Counted from the stretch's first letter, positions 1 to 8,770 are shown. The stretch is 32,968 nt of DNA from Oscillospiraceae bacterium Zagget12 (GCA_001941225.1 MSHM01000035.1:1-32968), one strand, 5' to 3'. Numbers and translations are program-made. The notes: a model not told the origin generated them from the sequence alone.

Positions 1-1774
1 ATAATTCTTTTCCCTCCTTTTTTATCTCATATGATTTTTCTGTCTGTTTTCGTTGTTTTTCATATTTTGCTTTTATTTTTTTTACTTTTTGAGAAAAAAT
101 TTTTTTTATTTCTTCATCTGTATTATTTTCAACATCATATTCAAGCTTTTTGTCCAAAGATTCACAATATTCTTTAATTTCCGAACTACACTCATCTTCA
201 ATACGTTTCCCCTCATTCTTTCGATACTCTTCTATCGCAGATTTAATAATGCCTATATAATTCTCATCAATCTGACTTTGAGCTTCACGCAAGTTTTTAT
301 CAAAAAACTGAATAACATCTTCACAATCAGGTAAAATATTTTCAGCTACAAATGTTACACGATCACCTAAATATACAAGATCTTTACTATGATCAAATTC
401 GGTTTCTTCTCTTGGATTATTCTTTGACAAAGCAACCTGAACTTTTGTAAACCTTCTCAATTCACGTTCGAAGTTTGTAATTTTTTTATTTTTCACCATA
501 TCTTTAGAGATCTCCGCCAAATTTCTGACAATTTCAACTCTAACAAGCGGAAACTCCACAGAATCCTCTGTTGTTTCGCTTAAAAGGACTCGCTCCTTTT
601 GAATAAATCCTTTGTTCCCATCTAATAAATACTGAGAATAAATATTTTCGTTCTTGTTATAATCCGACCTGCTGACTACATATGCGTTAACAAGCTCTAC
701 TCGTTCAATCTTTTCATTTCTCTGTGATTGAATATTTAAGAAATAACTTCTAAAGTCGAGATACCTTCCCCATTTTTCAAATATCTCTATTGCTTTTTCC
801 GGATGTTCAATCGGATATACTTTTTCACACAATGACAAAACCATATCTCTTGTAAGAAAAGGCTTATATAAATCCCTACTTTCAATTCCATAATCGGGTA
901 AATTCCTCGAATTCCTCTTAATAGCGCATGCCGCCGCACATTCAATCGGCAATTCTCCAAATTTTTTAACATTTTCATCAATCAGATCTATTCCCTTAAC
1001 AACAAAAGAAATTAAATTATTTCTGAAGACTAAATCCCCCACTAAAATCAAATCTAATTCTTTTGGAATTACTCCTTCAATAATCTTTGTCTTTGCGGGA
1101 CGAAGTACCATATTATATATACAATCTGAACCTTGATAATGTTCCGCACTCTCCCTCTTTCTTTTAAAACTGGGTAGAGAAACATAATATTTACTTTTCA
1201 CCATAGGGAAACATAATTTTACAAATTTTTCTAAACTTTTATTATAATTTTCCCAATATAATGCAAGCTTGCGTTGGATTTTTTCAAATTGGTCTTCTAT
1301 AGACTCTTGATACACATCATTTCTGTTCCTGTGACTTCCGCATTTCAAATTCTGTGTAAAATCCAAATATATAAAATCGGTTTTCTGCCTGTTATTTTTT
1401 TCTTCAAACTCATGCTGCGCAGAAACAAAATATTTATCGGAATATTTTTCTTGAAAAGCACCATTACTATGTTCTTGCCATATATTGTCCGCCCGGTAAT
1501 CGTCCCATATTGAATCAATTTCAGCTTGAAGTCCATCTTCCTCAAAAATCTCATCCGCAGCAGAAACGTTTGAATAATCATAATAACCTTCATCATCTTC
1601 ATCATCGTCGTTTGTTTCAGAAGAATCTGTCCTATTATTTCCGCTATAAGATGGCACATAGGGCTCTCCTCTATCTATCATCTTTTCAATTAATGATGAC
1701 ACAACGCCAACAACAGCACCTGCTCCTACCACTCCGGCTATTATTTTTTTAACATATTCTATATCGATTGCCAT
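1..1774 (-). CDS. Large unrecognised protein with N-terminal membrane segment, truncated by window edge
   Basis: An open frame of 591 codons without a stop runs from an ATG at 1774 off the left edge of the window. GAGGAG sits about 7 nt before the ATG, and a consensus promoter lies about 200 nt upstream. The product starts MAIDIEYVKK, followed by a Gly/Val/Ala-rich hydrophobic stretch (about residues 12-28) that could be a membrane anchor. Next come an Asp/Glu-rich linker (about 45-80), a long mixed alpha/beta region, and a Lys/Glu-rich, coiled-coil-like segment over the last 90 or so visible residues. I see no P-loop, methyltransferase or nuclease motif in the visible part and recognise no family. 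Its AT-rich composition matches the neighbouring restriction island, and its promoter is a near copy of one on the other side of that island. A defence-related role is possible but is only inferred from location. Confidence 0.8.
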   Translation of the reverse strand, partial: MAIDIEYVKKIIAGVVGAGAVVGVVSSLIEKMIDRGEPYVPSYSGNNRTDSSETNDDDEDDEGYYDYSNVSAADEIFEEDGLQAEIDSIWDDYRADNIWQEHSNGAFQEKYSDKYFVSAQHEFEEKNNRQKTDFIYLDFTQNLKCGSHRNRNDVYQESIEDQFEKIQRKLALYWENYNKSLEKFVKLCFPMVKSKYYVSLPSFKRKRESAEHYQGSDCIYNMVLRPAKTKIIEGVIPKELDLILVGDLVFRNNLISFVVKGIDLIDENVKKFGELPIECAAACAIKRNSRNLPDYGIESRDLYKPFLTRDMVLSLCEKVYPIEHPEKAIEIFEKWGRYLDFRSYFLNIQSQRNEKIERVELVNAYVVSRSDYNKNENIYSQYLLDGNKGFIQKERVLLSETTEDSVEFPLVRVEIVRNLAEISKDMVKNKKITNFERELRRFTKVQVALSKNNPREETEFDHSKDLVYLGDRVTFVAENILPDCEDVIQFFDKNLREAQSQIDENYIGIIKSAIEEYRKNEGKRIEDECSSEIKEYCESLDKKLEYDVENNTDEEIKKIFSQKVKKIKAKYEKQRKQTEKSYEIKKEGKEL

Positions 1775-1979
1775 CTACTATTCTCCTCAGAAAAATTATT
1801 GGTTACCACGTTACTAATAATAAATATTTAGTATGACATATACGCTTACACTTGCACAATGTTAATAACGAGTGTATAAAATTTAACTTTGCTCATACTT
1901 TATAGCTTTTTAACTTCACCATGTGCACACTTTTCCCTACCACAAAAGCCATAAACCAAATACCTAATTATTATATAAT

Positions 1980-2008
1980 ATTATACCATATAGAATTATC
2001 AAAATCAA
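1980..2008 (-). promoter_or_regulatory. Sigma-A promoter of the unrecognised gene (lies in repeat copy R1)
   Basis: On the minus strand, TTGATT (2003-2008) is followed by 17 bp and TATAAT (1980-1985). Transcription would start near 1973, giving a 5' leader of about 200 nt before the ATG at 1774. No clear terminator or known riboswitch was recognised in that leader. Confidence 0.75.
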
Positions 2009-2054
2009 TTTAATTATTCGACTTTTTACCATACAATTCGGTCCCCGCGCACAC
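1980..2054. repeat. 75-bp direct repeat, copy R1 (left flank of restriction cassette)
   Basis: This copy aligns without gaps to 8573-8647, with 67 of 75 positions identical. The eight differences are all transitions, and there is a 33-nt uninterrupted identical block. It lies a few bases downstream of the endonuclease stop codon (2059-2061) and includes the promoter of the unrecognised gene. The intergenic stretch 1775-2058 holds only this repeat and the leader. Confidence 0.85.
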
Positions 2055-2058
2055 TATA

Positions 2059-3384
2059 TTATAAGTTTGTGAGTTGATGTGACGCATATGTTGCTCCCGG
2101 AGCAACAGGAACCGGTCCTCTACCTGTAACAGCCTCAATGCACTTCGCCAACGCAGCCTTTTCTTTTAGCGGATTCCCCGCGTAATGATACATTAAATAT
2201 CTCGTGTCCATTACAATGCCTTGAATTCTTTCATAGTATTTCTTATTTTTACGCCAATCTCCAACAGCCTCACCAATATTACCAACGGTTTCCGTTAATC
2301 CAAAGAAGTTCTTTGCTTTATTGTACGGCATAATAAATGCATTGAATAGAGAACCCGGATTTACACCCTTATACTTTTCCAAATACTCTCCATATGTAAT
2401 CTGCTTGTTGATAGAAGACCCATTGGGTAAGTGATCCGGAATACCGGTCCGACCGTACTTATAACACTTGGCATCAAGAATATAATACTTATTGTTGTAA
2501 ATCATAATGGTATCCGGCATCAGCGGACGTTTTTCTTTATATCTACCGTAATCCAAAAACCAACGAGAACGCGGAAAATACTTGTCCTTATCTTTCTCTC
2601 CAAAAGCACGGTCAATCAGTTTTTCCCACACATGGTCAAAATCATCCGTTCCGAAATAAAACTGTTTATCTGACGTTTTCTCATCCATATACAGCAACAT
2701 ATCCTTCATTGCCTGAAACAAATGTCTTTTCTTATCATCGTTTGTATTTCCAAGTTTTGAATTCAGAATGGCGATTGATGTTTTTACATCCGGGTGTGGT
2801 CCCGGCTGTTCCGGCATATATGGTACATACAGCCAACCCAATTTTTTAAATGCCTCATAAACACAAAAACGATTAATTTGCGTTATCTGTTTGGTATCAT
2901 TCGGCGTCGCCGCTCTCACGGTGAATTCCGTATAAATAAACGAATTGACACCCCTACGTTGTTGAACCAAAGGCACTTGATTTCTGATTGTTCTTTGCCA
3001 ATCCTGCTTTCCGACAGCACTTGTCCTGTATGTCGTATCTTGCTCTACATAATAATTACCGCCAATAGAAAAGTAATATTCTATTACACCCTTATATGCA
3101 TTTATCGGAAAATCCACGTTCTGAGGTGCTGCAAACTTATTGATTGCAAGCAGCCTATCTTCTTTTGTAGTAAACTCAGATAAAACCTGTATCAAATGCT
3201 TAATATCTGTCCTGATTTCGGCATCATTATCGGGTAGTTGGTATCCGATAGGGAAATAGACCATCGCATTATCCGAATCAGCTTTTATTCCAACAAATCG
3301 ATCTCCGTCTTCATTTGAGTTTACCCAACAGTGCTTTTTAATATCATCAACCAAGGCACTGTGCAATGCTGTGTCCAAATCCAT
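2059..3384 (-). CDS. LlaJI/McrC-type restriction endonuclease subunit
   Basis: This 441-residue protein is probably the nuclease partner of the McrB-like GTPase encoded just upstream. A PD-(D/E)XK-type core is visible near residues 290-310, MPDTIMIYNNKYYILDAK, with a short strand, Asp, then Asp-X-Lys. Length, core and gene context match the LlaJI restriction endonuclease family, whose relatives include YdjA of Bacillus subtilis BsuMI. ATG at 3384 is preceded by AAGGTGGTGA and follows the McrB-like stop by 14 nt, so the two are probably cotranslated. In LlaJI-type systems the GTPase and this nuclease cleave DNA together at an asymmetric site protected by two methyltransferases. The exact target cannot be read from sequence. 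A generic McrC-like nuclease is the alternative. Confidence 0.8.
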   Translation of the reverse strand: MDLDTALHSALVDDIKKHCWVNSNEDGDRFVGIKADSDNAMVYFPIGYQLPDNDAEIRTDIKHLIQVLSEFTTKEDRLLAINKFAAPQNVDFPINAYKGVIEYYFSIGGNYYVEQDTTYRTSAVGKQDWQRTIRNQVPLVQQRRGVNSFIYTEFTVRAATPNDTKQITQINRFCVYEAFKKLGWLYVPYMPEQPGPHPDVKTSIAILNSKLGNTNDDKKRHLFQAMKDMLLYMDEKTSDKQFYFGTDDFDHVWEKLIDRAFGEKDKDKYFPRSRWFLDYGRYKEKRPLMPDTIMIYNNKYYILDAKCYKYGRTGIPDHLPNGSSINKQITYGEYLEKYKGVNPGSLFNAFIMPYNKAKNFFGLTETVGNIGEAVGDWRKNKKYYERIQGIVMDTRYLMYHYAGNPLKEKAALAKCIEAVTGRGPVPVAPGATYASHQLTNL

Positions 3385-3398
3385 ATTGAATCACCACC

Positions 3399-5363
3399 TT
3401 ACTCTTTCGGGTTTGTAAATGCCTCTATCACGTTATCCTTGAACATAGCAAATCGTTCTAACTTATTCGCATACATAAATGTACGGATTACCTGTTCCAA
3501 ACTTTGAAAGAGGGTTGTTTCAAACACAATTTCTCTATTAAATTTGAAAGCATCATCCCACAAATACTTAATTACCTTTTCAGGGAACCTGCGATTTTGT
3601 TTCATTGCAGTTCTGATTTCCGCAAGTCTTGCCTCTTCATCAGAGCTTATAGTTTTGTTTTCTTCTTTAGTGCGTAACGCATCATATTCACCTTCAGAAA
3701 GATTACCCATTTTTTCGTTAAATGTTAAATCTCTCAAACGAACAAAATATGCACCCAAACGCTTATCCTCAGCAGAAGTCATTCTTGCGTTATTTCCAAC
3801 AATAATCTTATTAATTTGTGTACAGAAAACTTTCCAAGTAATGCCTGTATCAAGAATTTCCGCATCTGCCAATCTCTTGTCCACATATTCAAAATTGTTT
3901 TCTATCAAGCGCATTTCCCATCTGCGCTGAAATGCCGTATCAAGAGTAAATACATTCTGGTCAGAGGTATTCATCGTTCCGATAATAGACAAATTAGAAG
4001 GAATACGGACTTTATGTTTCGCGTCACCATAAACAATTCTTGCAATATTTGCGTTTGTAATCCCATATTCACTTGTACCTATAGGATACCCATCGTCTAC
4101 GTTACGGATTTCAGTCTTTCTGTCAAGCAGTTGGAATACCTCACCGAAAATTGCAGGTGCATTACCACGATTGATTTCTTCTATAATCAAAATATATTCT
4201 TCCTGCGGGTGAGCATATGCATCAGCTAAAATGTTGGTAAACGGACCGGCAGTGAACTTATAATTTACCTGTCCATCTTCATCTACGTTTGGCAAAATCT
4301 GACCGATAAAGTCAGAATAGGTATAATCCGGATGAAACACCAAACGCTCTACATTGGTATCTTTATTACAATACTCATGTTCAATCGTCCAGCTCTTACC
4401 GGAACCCGGCACGCCGTACAACAATACATTAGTACCGTTTTCAATACGCTTTCCCTTATCCGAGTCTACATACGCAATATCCCGATCCGTTTCTGTTGTA
4501 TTCTCACTTTCAAACTCATCAAGTTCAAATAAAGACTTTTTCGAGCCTAAAAAGCCAAGATAATTTTCTGTATTAAACATATTGGCATTGTTTTCAAAAA
4601 CAAATACTTTTTTCGCAACTTCGGAAATTGTTTCTGCTTTTAATTTGATAGAATCTTTATCAATTTCTAAAGTGGGCAGCTGTTTTAACGCCTGAAGCAT
4701 ACGGTTGTCAAATTTTGCACGGTACTGTTCAAATTTTGCATTAACAGAAGAATCTTCTCTAAATAATTTGATTAACACTAATGTTTCAAGAAAATTTTCA
4801 AACACTTCTGTAGTTGCAACTAAATATTTATATTCCGTCATACTGATAGAATAACTGCCCGTTGCTCTTCCTAATTCAATAAGCACTTTATATAACAGCA
4901 TCACCGGGTACAAACGATAATTCTTTCTTACACTATTGTATTCTTCGTCTACTGTTGAACTGACGTACATTTTTTCGATTTGTCTTTGGATAATATCCTC
5001 ATACAAATCTTTTCTTTCAAATTCTCCGCCACAACGATTATTAATTTCCTCAAAAGTTTCTGTAATGACAGCTTCCTCATATTTTGAGGAAGTCATCGTA
5101 ATAAGTCCAAAAAATGCCGCCACTCTTAATGCTCTATAATTATTAGAAAGTTTAATATCCGGCTTAACGCTATTAATTTCTTCTATCTTTTTTCCTATGA
5201 AATCTTGCAACTTTCCGGTTACTTCTTTTGACTTAAATTCCTTTAGAAAGGAAACCAAATAACAAATACTGTCAAATGCGGTAGGCTGCTTTACCAAATA
5301 CCAGCATTCATAATCATTTGCATTTTCCAACGCAGTTAGTTTATTTTGTAAAACTGGATTCAC
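3399..5363 (-). CDS. McrB-like AAA+ GTPase restriction subunit
   Basis: This 654-residue protein has an unassigned N-terminal half of about 300 residues and a C-terminal AAA+ motor. The motor carries Walker A GVPGSGKS (317-324), Walker B ILIIEEINRG (391-400), and the McrB-type signature IGTMNTSDQN followed by LDTAFQRRW (about 461-481). In the McrBC and LlaJI families this motor uses GTP to translocate DNA and activate a partner nuclease, here the downstream LlaJI-like protein. The start is a GTG at 5361-5363, with GGAGG about 10 nt upstream and only 4 nt after the cytosine methyltransferase stop. The N-terminal part does not look like the methylcytosine-binding domain of E. coli McrB. That fits a methyl-sensitive rather than methyl-dependent system, but this is inference. 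Confidence 0.88.
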   Translation of the reverse strand: MNPVLQNKLTALENANDYECWYLVKQPTAFDSICYLVSFLKEFKSKEVTGKLQDFIGKKIEEINSVKPDIKLSNNYRALRVAAFFGLITMTSSKYEEAVITETFEEINNRCGGEFERKDLYEDIIQRQIEKMYVSSTVDEEYNSVRKNYRLYPVMLLYKVLIELGRATGSYSISMTEYKYLVATTEVFENFLETLVLIKLFREDSSVNAKFEQYRAKFDNRMLQALKQLPTLEIDKDSIKLKAETISEVAKKVFVFENNANMFNTENYLGFLGSKKSLFELDEFESENTTETDRDIAYVDSDKGKRIENGTNVLLYGVPGSGKSWTIEHEYCNKDTNVERLVFHPDYTYSDFIGQILPNVDEDGQVNYKFTAGPFTNILADAYAHPQEEYILIIEEINRGNAPAIFGEVFQLLDRKTEIRNVDDGYPIGTSEYGITNANIARIVYGDAKHKVRIPSNLSIIGTMNTSDQNVFTLDTAFQRRWEMRLIENNFEYVDKRLADAEILDTGITWKVFCTQINKIIVGNNARMTSAEDKRLGAYFVRLRDLTFNEKMGNLSEGEYDALRTKEENKTISSDEEARLAEIRTAMKQNRRFPEKVIKYLWDDAFKFNREIVFETTLFQSLEQVIRTFMYANKLERFAMFKDNVIEAFTNPKE

Positions 5364-5367
5364 TACT

Positions 5368-6468
5368 TTATACCTCCGACTCTATTATTTTACTTATCAA
5401 ACGTGCCAAGAAATAAGATACCTTTGGCGGCACCGCATTTCCAATCTGTTTACAGACAGATGTTTTATTCCCATAGAATACAAAATCATCAGGAAAACTT
5501 TGTATTCTTGCCGCCTCCCGAGGAGATAGAGTTCTGTTTTCAATAGGGTGAATAAATCTGCCTCCCGCAGGTGTGTCAAACCGTGTTGTAATTGTCGGCG
5601 CTTGCTCATCCCAACATAGCCTTCCATAAGCGCCACTGTGAACCGAATTAATATTCTCCTCCAAAGCAGTAAAATTTTCGCCATTCGCAACTCTGCTCAT
5701 TCTATCTACGGCAAGTTTTGAATGGTTTGTCCTTGTATGATTTGTAATCTCCTTTATATCAGCAGCCAAATATTTCTGATACTCTGTAATCGGCTTGGGA
5801 TTATCTATTGAACCGGTCACGGTTGTAGAACCAAGATTTCCAATGGCATCTCGAACAGTAACTGCATCAAAGTAGTTAGGATAATCACAAAGTATCTCTT
5901 CTTTGGTCCGATTCCAAAATTCATTGAAGTCAAAATCACCATTTCTTGTGCCAATAATAATCATTCTTTCTCTTTTTTGAGGGATTCCGAATTCAACTGC
6001 CTTAACAATCTTATAATGCAATTTATAAGGCATACCGTCCAACATATCCGAATCCGAAAAAATTCTAAGTATCTCCTCAAAAATTTTTCCATTCCGCATA
6101 GTCATAATGCCTTTTACATTTTCCATTACAAAAGCTTTGGGTTTCACCGTTTTTACTACTTCGAAATAATACTTAAACAGATAATTTCGCGAGTCATCAA
6201 CAAAACCATTTCTTATTCTTGCACCTGCCATAGAAAACCCTTGACAAGGTGGTCCTCCAATGATAATATCGGCATCTCCGGCTTTAAAAATTCCCGATTG
6301 AGCTATATTACGAATATCGTCAACAATCACATCAACTTCCGGATGATTCATCTTATAGGTCTTTGCTATGTTCGCATCAATCTCTACTGCTTTTTTTACA
6401 GTGTACCCATCTTTGATAAACCCAAGCGATAAGCCTCCACATCCCGAAAATAGGTCAATTACGTTCAT
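5368..6468 (-). CDS. DNA (cytosine-5) methyltransferase
   Basis: This is a C5-cytosine methyltransferase of 366 residues that transfers methyl from S-adenosylmethionine to cytosine and presumably protects one strand of the recognition site. Motifs appear in canonical order: motif I DLFSGCGGLSLGF at the N terminus, motif IV GGPPCQGFS with the catalytic cysteine, motif VI ENVKG, motif VIII QKRERMIIIG, a target-recognition region of roughly 100 residues, and motif X QIGNAVPP near the C terminus. The start is placed at ATG 6466-6468, which has GGAGGAGGTG ideally spaced. A longer in-frame reading from 6504 would add 12 residues but lacks such a site. The gene overlaps the end of the adenine methyltransferase by 14 nt, so the two are translationally coupled. 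Confidence 0.95.
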   Translation of the reverse strand: MNVIDLFSGCGGLSLGFIKDGYTVKKAVEIDANIAKTYKMNHPEVDVIVDDIRNIAQSGIFKAGDADIIIGGPPCQGFSMAGARIRNGFVDDSRNYLFKYYFEVVKTVKPKAFVMENVKGIMTMRNGKIFEEILRIFSDSDMLDGMPYKLHYKIVKAVEFGIPQKRERMIIIGTRNGDFDFNEFWNRTKEEILCDYPNYFDAVTVRDAIGNLGSTTVTGSIDNPKPITEYQKYLAADIKEITNHTRTNHSKLAVDRMSRVANGENFTALEENINSVHSGAYGRLCWDEQAPTITTRFDTPAGGRFIHPIENRTLSPREAARIQSFPDDFVFYGNKTSVCKQIGNAVPPKVSYFLARLISKIIESEV

Positions 6469-8089
6469 CTTTAACACCTCCTCCGACTCTATATCGATAA
6501 GCAAAATTCTTTATGTATATACTTTCCTCTTCTGATAAGCCATATAAAGCATTGACATAGTCATCAATTTGATGAATTGTTTCAACACACTCTTTATGCT
6601 TGTACTCATATTCCGTTTGTTTCGTACCCACATACAGTTTGGTTTCTTCTAATTTATTTTCCAAAGCACGCGCTAATTGATTTACCTCAGTAAAATTATC
6701 AATTTCCGGAACCTTAAAACCGAGCAATTCTTTTCTCGTTATATGCCAGCAATCAGATACACAAATCCAATACCACCAAAATAATGATGAATTGAGCAGG
6801 CACATACAGAAATTAGCGTAATTCTGATTTTTGCACTTAAATATTTTATATTCGGCACCGGTGTGTTCATTCAAAAATGCCTTAATCCAAAAAGTCGCTC
6901 GCATATTCAGATATAAAGAGCTGCCATTTTTTTCAAGCAAATTAATGATTGGTGTATTAAATCCGGTTAATCTACTATAAACGGAAGTGTCAAGCTTTGT
7001 TCCTAATTTGGGAATATATTCATCTTGCACATATTCATTCTTCACTACTTCCGTAATGCTGAATAAATCATATCTTTCTTCTTTATACCAATACCTATAA
7101 TTTCCCGTGAATATATCACGTATGCCATTCTTATTTCTCCCAAGCAAAATACATAGTTTTTGATGTGCGGAAGTAAACAAGCAGTCAGGTCTATCCGAAT
7201 AACTTAAAATATACTGTTCCGGCACTGTGATATATAGTTCATCACGAATTTTTTTCATTCTCGGTGTTGAAACATAAGACAACGGAATTACAAATCCCAT
7301 AACGCCGCCGGACTTTAGCTGCAATGACGCATTTTCAAGTACATTAGCATATATGTTTCCATATCTCTTCTCGGGAATTGACTCGCTTTTTGCATCTTCC
7401 ACATAAGGAGGATTTCCTATAATAATGTCATATTTATTTTCAATCTTTGGTTTATGCTCTACATAATCATAAGATTCGTAGCAATTATTAAGAATTTCGG
7501 AAAGTCCTTTTGTTTTCGCCGCTCCGTGTCTGTGAAGAACACAAAGAAAAAGACGAAGTTTAGTAATGGTAACAGAGTCCTTATTTAAGTCGTTTCCCTT
7601 TATAGATTCAACAACCTTTTTAATTTTTTCCTTTGTTACATCGATATGATGTAAATCAAGTAAGTCCAACTTAAGCTCCAATGCTGCCAGCAAGAAAACG
7701 CCTGAACCACACGTTGGGTCATACACCGTTTTATCATAGCAGAATGTTCTATAAGGAATTACGTTCAGGTCTGACACATAAAGATTGTTTGGCTGTAATC
7801 TTTTACATAGCATTTTCACACTGTTAATCAATATAAAACTTACAACATCTGACGGCGTGTAATATACGCCTTTATTCTTTCGTATAGTTTCTTTTTCATT
7901 TAAGGCAGATAATAACTTTTGCATTTCATCATATGAATAAGGTTTATTTACTGAATTATCAATCAGCAATGACTTGCCTATAATAGCATTGATTTCTTCA
8001 TAGATTACATTTAACTCATTATTGCTGTAATTTTGATTAAGATAACCGCTTGCTATTTTCAATGCATTAACCAATATATCGTTTGCCAT
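6455..8089 (-). CDS. DNA adenine-N6 methyltransferase, Eco57I/TaqI-like
   Basis: This 544-residue protein is a class I adenine methyltransferase. It has KNKGVYYTPSDVV (about 72-84), typical of Eco57I-like and BREX-like enzymes, motif I DPTCGSG (124-130), and catalytic motif IV NPPY (226-229). The C-terminal 200 residues resemble a TaqI-type target-recognition region. It has no visible nuclease domain, so it is a modification-only subunit. ATG 8089 follows GGTAGGTG, and the gene begins 19 nt after the HTH gene. Combined with the downstream cytosine methyltransferase, it gives the cassette one adenine- and one cytosine-modifying enzyme. This is expected when the recognition site is asymmetric and each strand needs a different enzyme. 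Confidence 0.93.
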   Translation of the reverse strand: MANDILVNALKIASGYLNQNYSNNELNVIYEEINAIIGKSLLIDNSVNKPYSYDEMQKLLSALNEKETIRKNKGVYYTPSDVVSFILINSVKMLCKRLQPNNLYVSDLNVIPYRTFCYDKTVYDPTCGSGVFLLAALELKLDLLDLHHIDVTKEKIKKVVESIKGNDLNKDSVTITKLRLFLCVLHRHGAAKTKGLSEILNNCYESYDYVEHKPKIENKYDIIIGNPPYVEDAKSESIPEKRYGNIYANVLENASLQLKSGGVMGFVIPLSYVSTPRMKKIRDELYITVPEQYILSYSDRPDCLFTSAHQKLCILLGRNKNGIRDIFTGNYRYWYKEERYDLFSITEVVKNEYVQDEYIPKLGTKLDTSVYSRLTGFNTPIINLLEKNGSSLYLNMRATFWIKAFLNEHTGAEYKIFKCKNQNYANFCMCLLNSSLFWWYWICVSDCWHITRKELLGFKVPEIDNFTEVNQLARALENKLEETKLYVGTKQTEYEYKHKECVETIHQIDDYVNALYGLSEEESIYIKNFAYRYRVGGGVKDERN

Positions 8090-8108
8090 TTCGCACCTAC
8101 CCGTAAAA

Positions 8109-8303
8109 TTATTCTATGGCACTCTGTCCGCTTTTTACCCAAGCGTCCAATTCGGAATATTTAAACTTCCACTTTTTCCCGATTTTGCAAGCCGGAATAC
8201 CTTTTCCTTTCTTTATCCAATCTCGTACGGTTACAGGCTTAATTCCCAGATGTTCTGCTGCCTCTTCAATGCTTATCCACTTTTCATTTATATTTTCACT
8301 CAT
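8109..8303 (-). CDS. Small excisionase-family HTH DNA-binding protein
   Basis: This 64-residue protein is almost entirely one winged HTH of the excisionase/MerR-like type (WISIEEAAEHLGIKPVTVRDW, ending in a KIGKKWKFKYSELDAWV wing and helix). The start is set at ATG 8301-8303 (MSENINEKW), with AAAGGTGAG 5 nt upstream. The frame is open further up to 8357, but that extension would run into the -10 box of the promoter, so it is not used. It is the first gene of the restriction operon and may act as its control protein, as C proteins do in other restriction systems. Excisionase proper is less likely because no integrase is present. Confidence 0.8.
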   Translation of the reverse strand: MSENINEKWISIEEAAEHLGIKPVTVRDWIKKGKGIPACKIGKKWKFKYSELDAWVKSGQSAIE

Positions 8304-8347
8304 ATTCTCACCTTTACATAACAACATAGATATAAAATACCGATTAT

Positions 8348-8376
8348 ATTGTACCAAATTCCAATTATCTCGTCAA
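8348..8376 (-). promoter_or_regulatory. Sigma-A promoter of the restriction-modification operon
   Basis: On the minus strand, TTGACG (8371-8376), a 17-bp spacer and TACAAT (8348-8353) form a near-consensus promoter. Transcription would start near 8341, about 38 nt upstream of the HTH start codon. Confidence 0.85.
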
Positions 8377-8428
8377 GTTTTTTGCAATATTTTATATGGT
8401 TTATTATCGGTTTCTTTATGTTTCTTAA

Positions 8429-8466
8429 TATAAAAATGCCTCAAGTTCAAACAACTTAAGGCATTT
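8429..8466 (-). terminator. Intrinsic terminator between promoter R2 and the restriction operon
   Basis: A 14-bp stem with one C-A mismatch (8434-8447 with 8453-8466) and a 5-nt loop is followed on the minus strand by a T-rich run. It would stop transcripts from the R2 promoter before they enter the restriction operon. Confidence 0.65.
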
Positions 8467-8566
8467 GCGTTGAATTAAAACTTTCTCAATAATTTGTCTA
8501 TCCCCATCAGTCTATCATAACTTAACCATTTTGCATCTCCTTCGCCAAAGTCAGAAACTCTTGCTT
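8433..8566 (-). ncRNA. Candidate short transcript or gene remnant driven by repeat R2
   Basis: The promoter in R2 would initiate near 8566 and the terminator at 8429-8466 would end the RNA after about 135 nt. No convincing complete gene fits between them. One frame reads through to a stop at 8475-8477 and ends ...SDFGEGDAKWLSYDRL then MGIDKLLRKF, which looks like the last 30 or so codons of a lost protein. I cannot tell a small RNA from a decayed gene tail. Confidence 0.35.
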
Positions 8567-8572
8567 TATATA

Positions 8573-8647
8573 ATTATATCATACGGAATTGTCAAAATCA
8601 ATTTAATTATTCGACTTTTTACCACACAATTCAGTCCTCACGCACAC
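8573..8647. repeat. 75-bp direct repeat, copy R2 (right flank of restriction cassette)
   Basis: This is the partner of 1980-2054 in the same orientation. Like R1, it contains a minus-strand promoter: TTGATT (8596-8601), 17 bp, TATAAT (8573-8578). All -35 and -10 bases are conserved between the copies. The stretch 8304-8770 has no full gene; it holds the operon promoter, the terminator, the short transcript, this repeat, a small GC hairpin around 8648-8665 and the enolase terminator. Confidence 0.85.
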
Positions 8648-8721
8648 GATGCCGCGCTTGCGGCGTTGGAGGGCAGACAATTACAGCCTGTATTGGGCTT
8701 TTAATATAGATTCCGTAAGAC

Positions 8722-8761
8722 AAAAATAAGGCTGTAGGCAGGTGGTATCTTGCCTACAGCC
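8722..8761 (-). terminator. Enolase terminator
   Basis: A perfect 11-bp stem (8730-8740 with 8751-8761) with a 10-nt loop is followed on the minus strand by TTATTTTTG. It lies directly after the enolase stop codon. Confidence 0.9.
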
Positions 8762-8770
8762 CAAATAATT

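Noticed and set aside
8304-8357. Extension of the HTH protein to a start at 8357
   Set aside because: That extension crosses the -10 box and the expected RNA start of the operon promoter. ATG 8301-8303 has a proper ribosome site.
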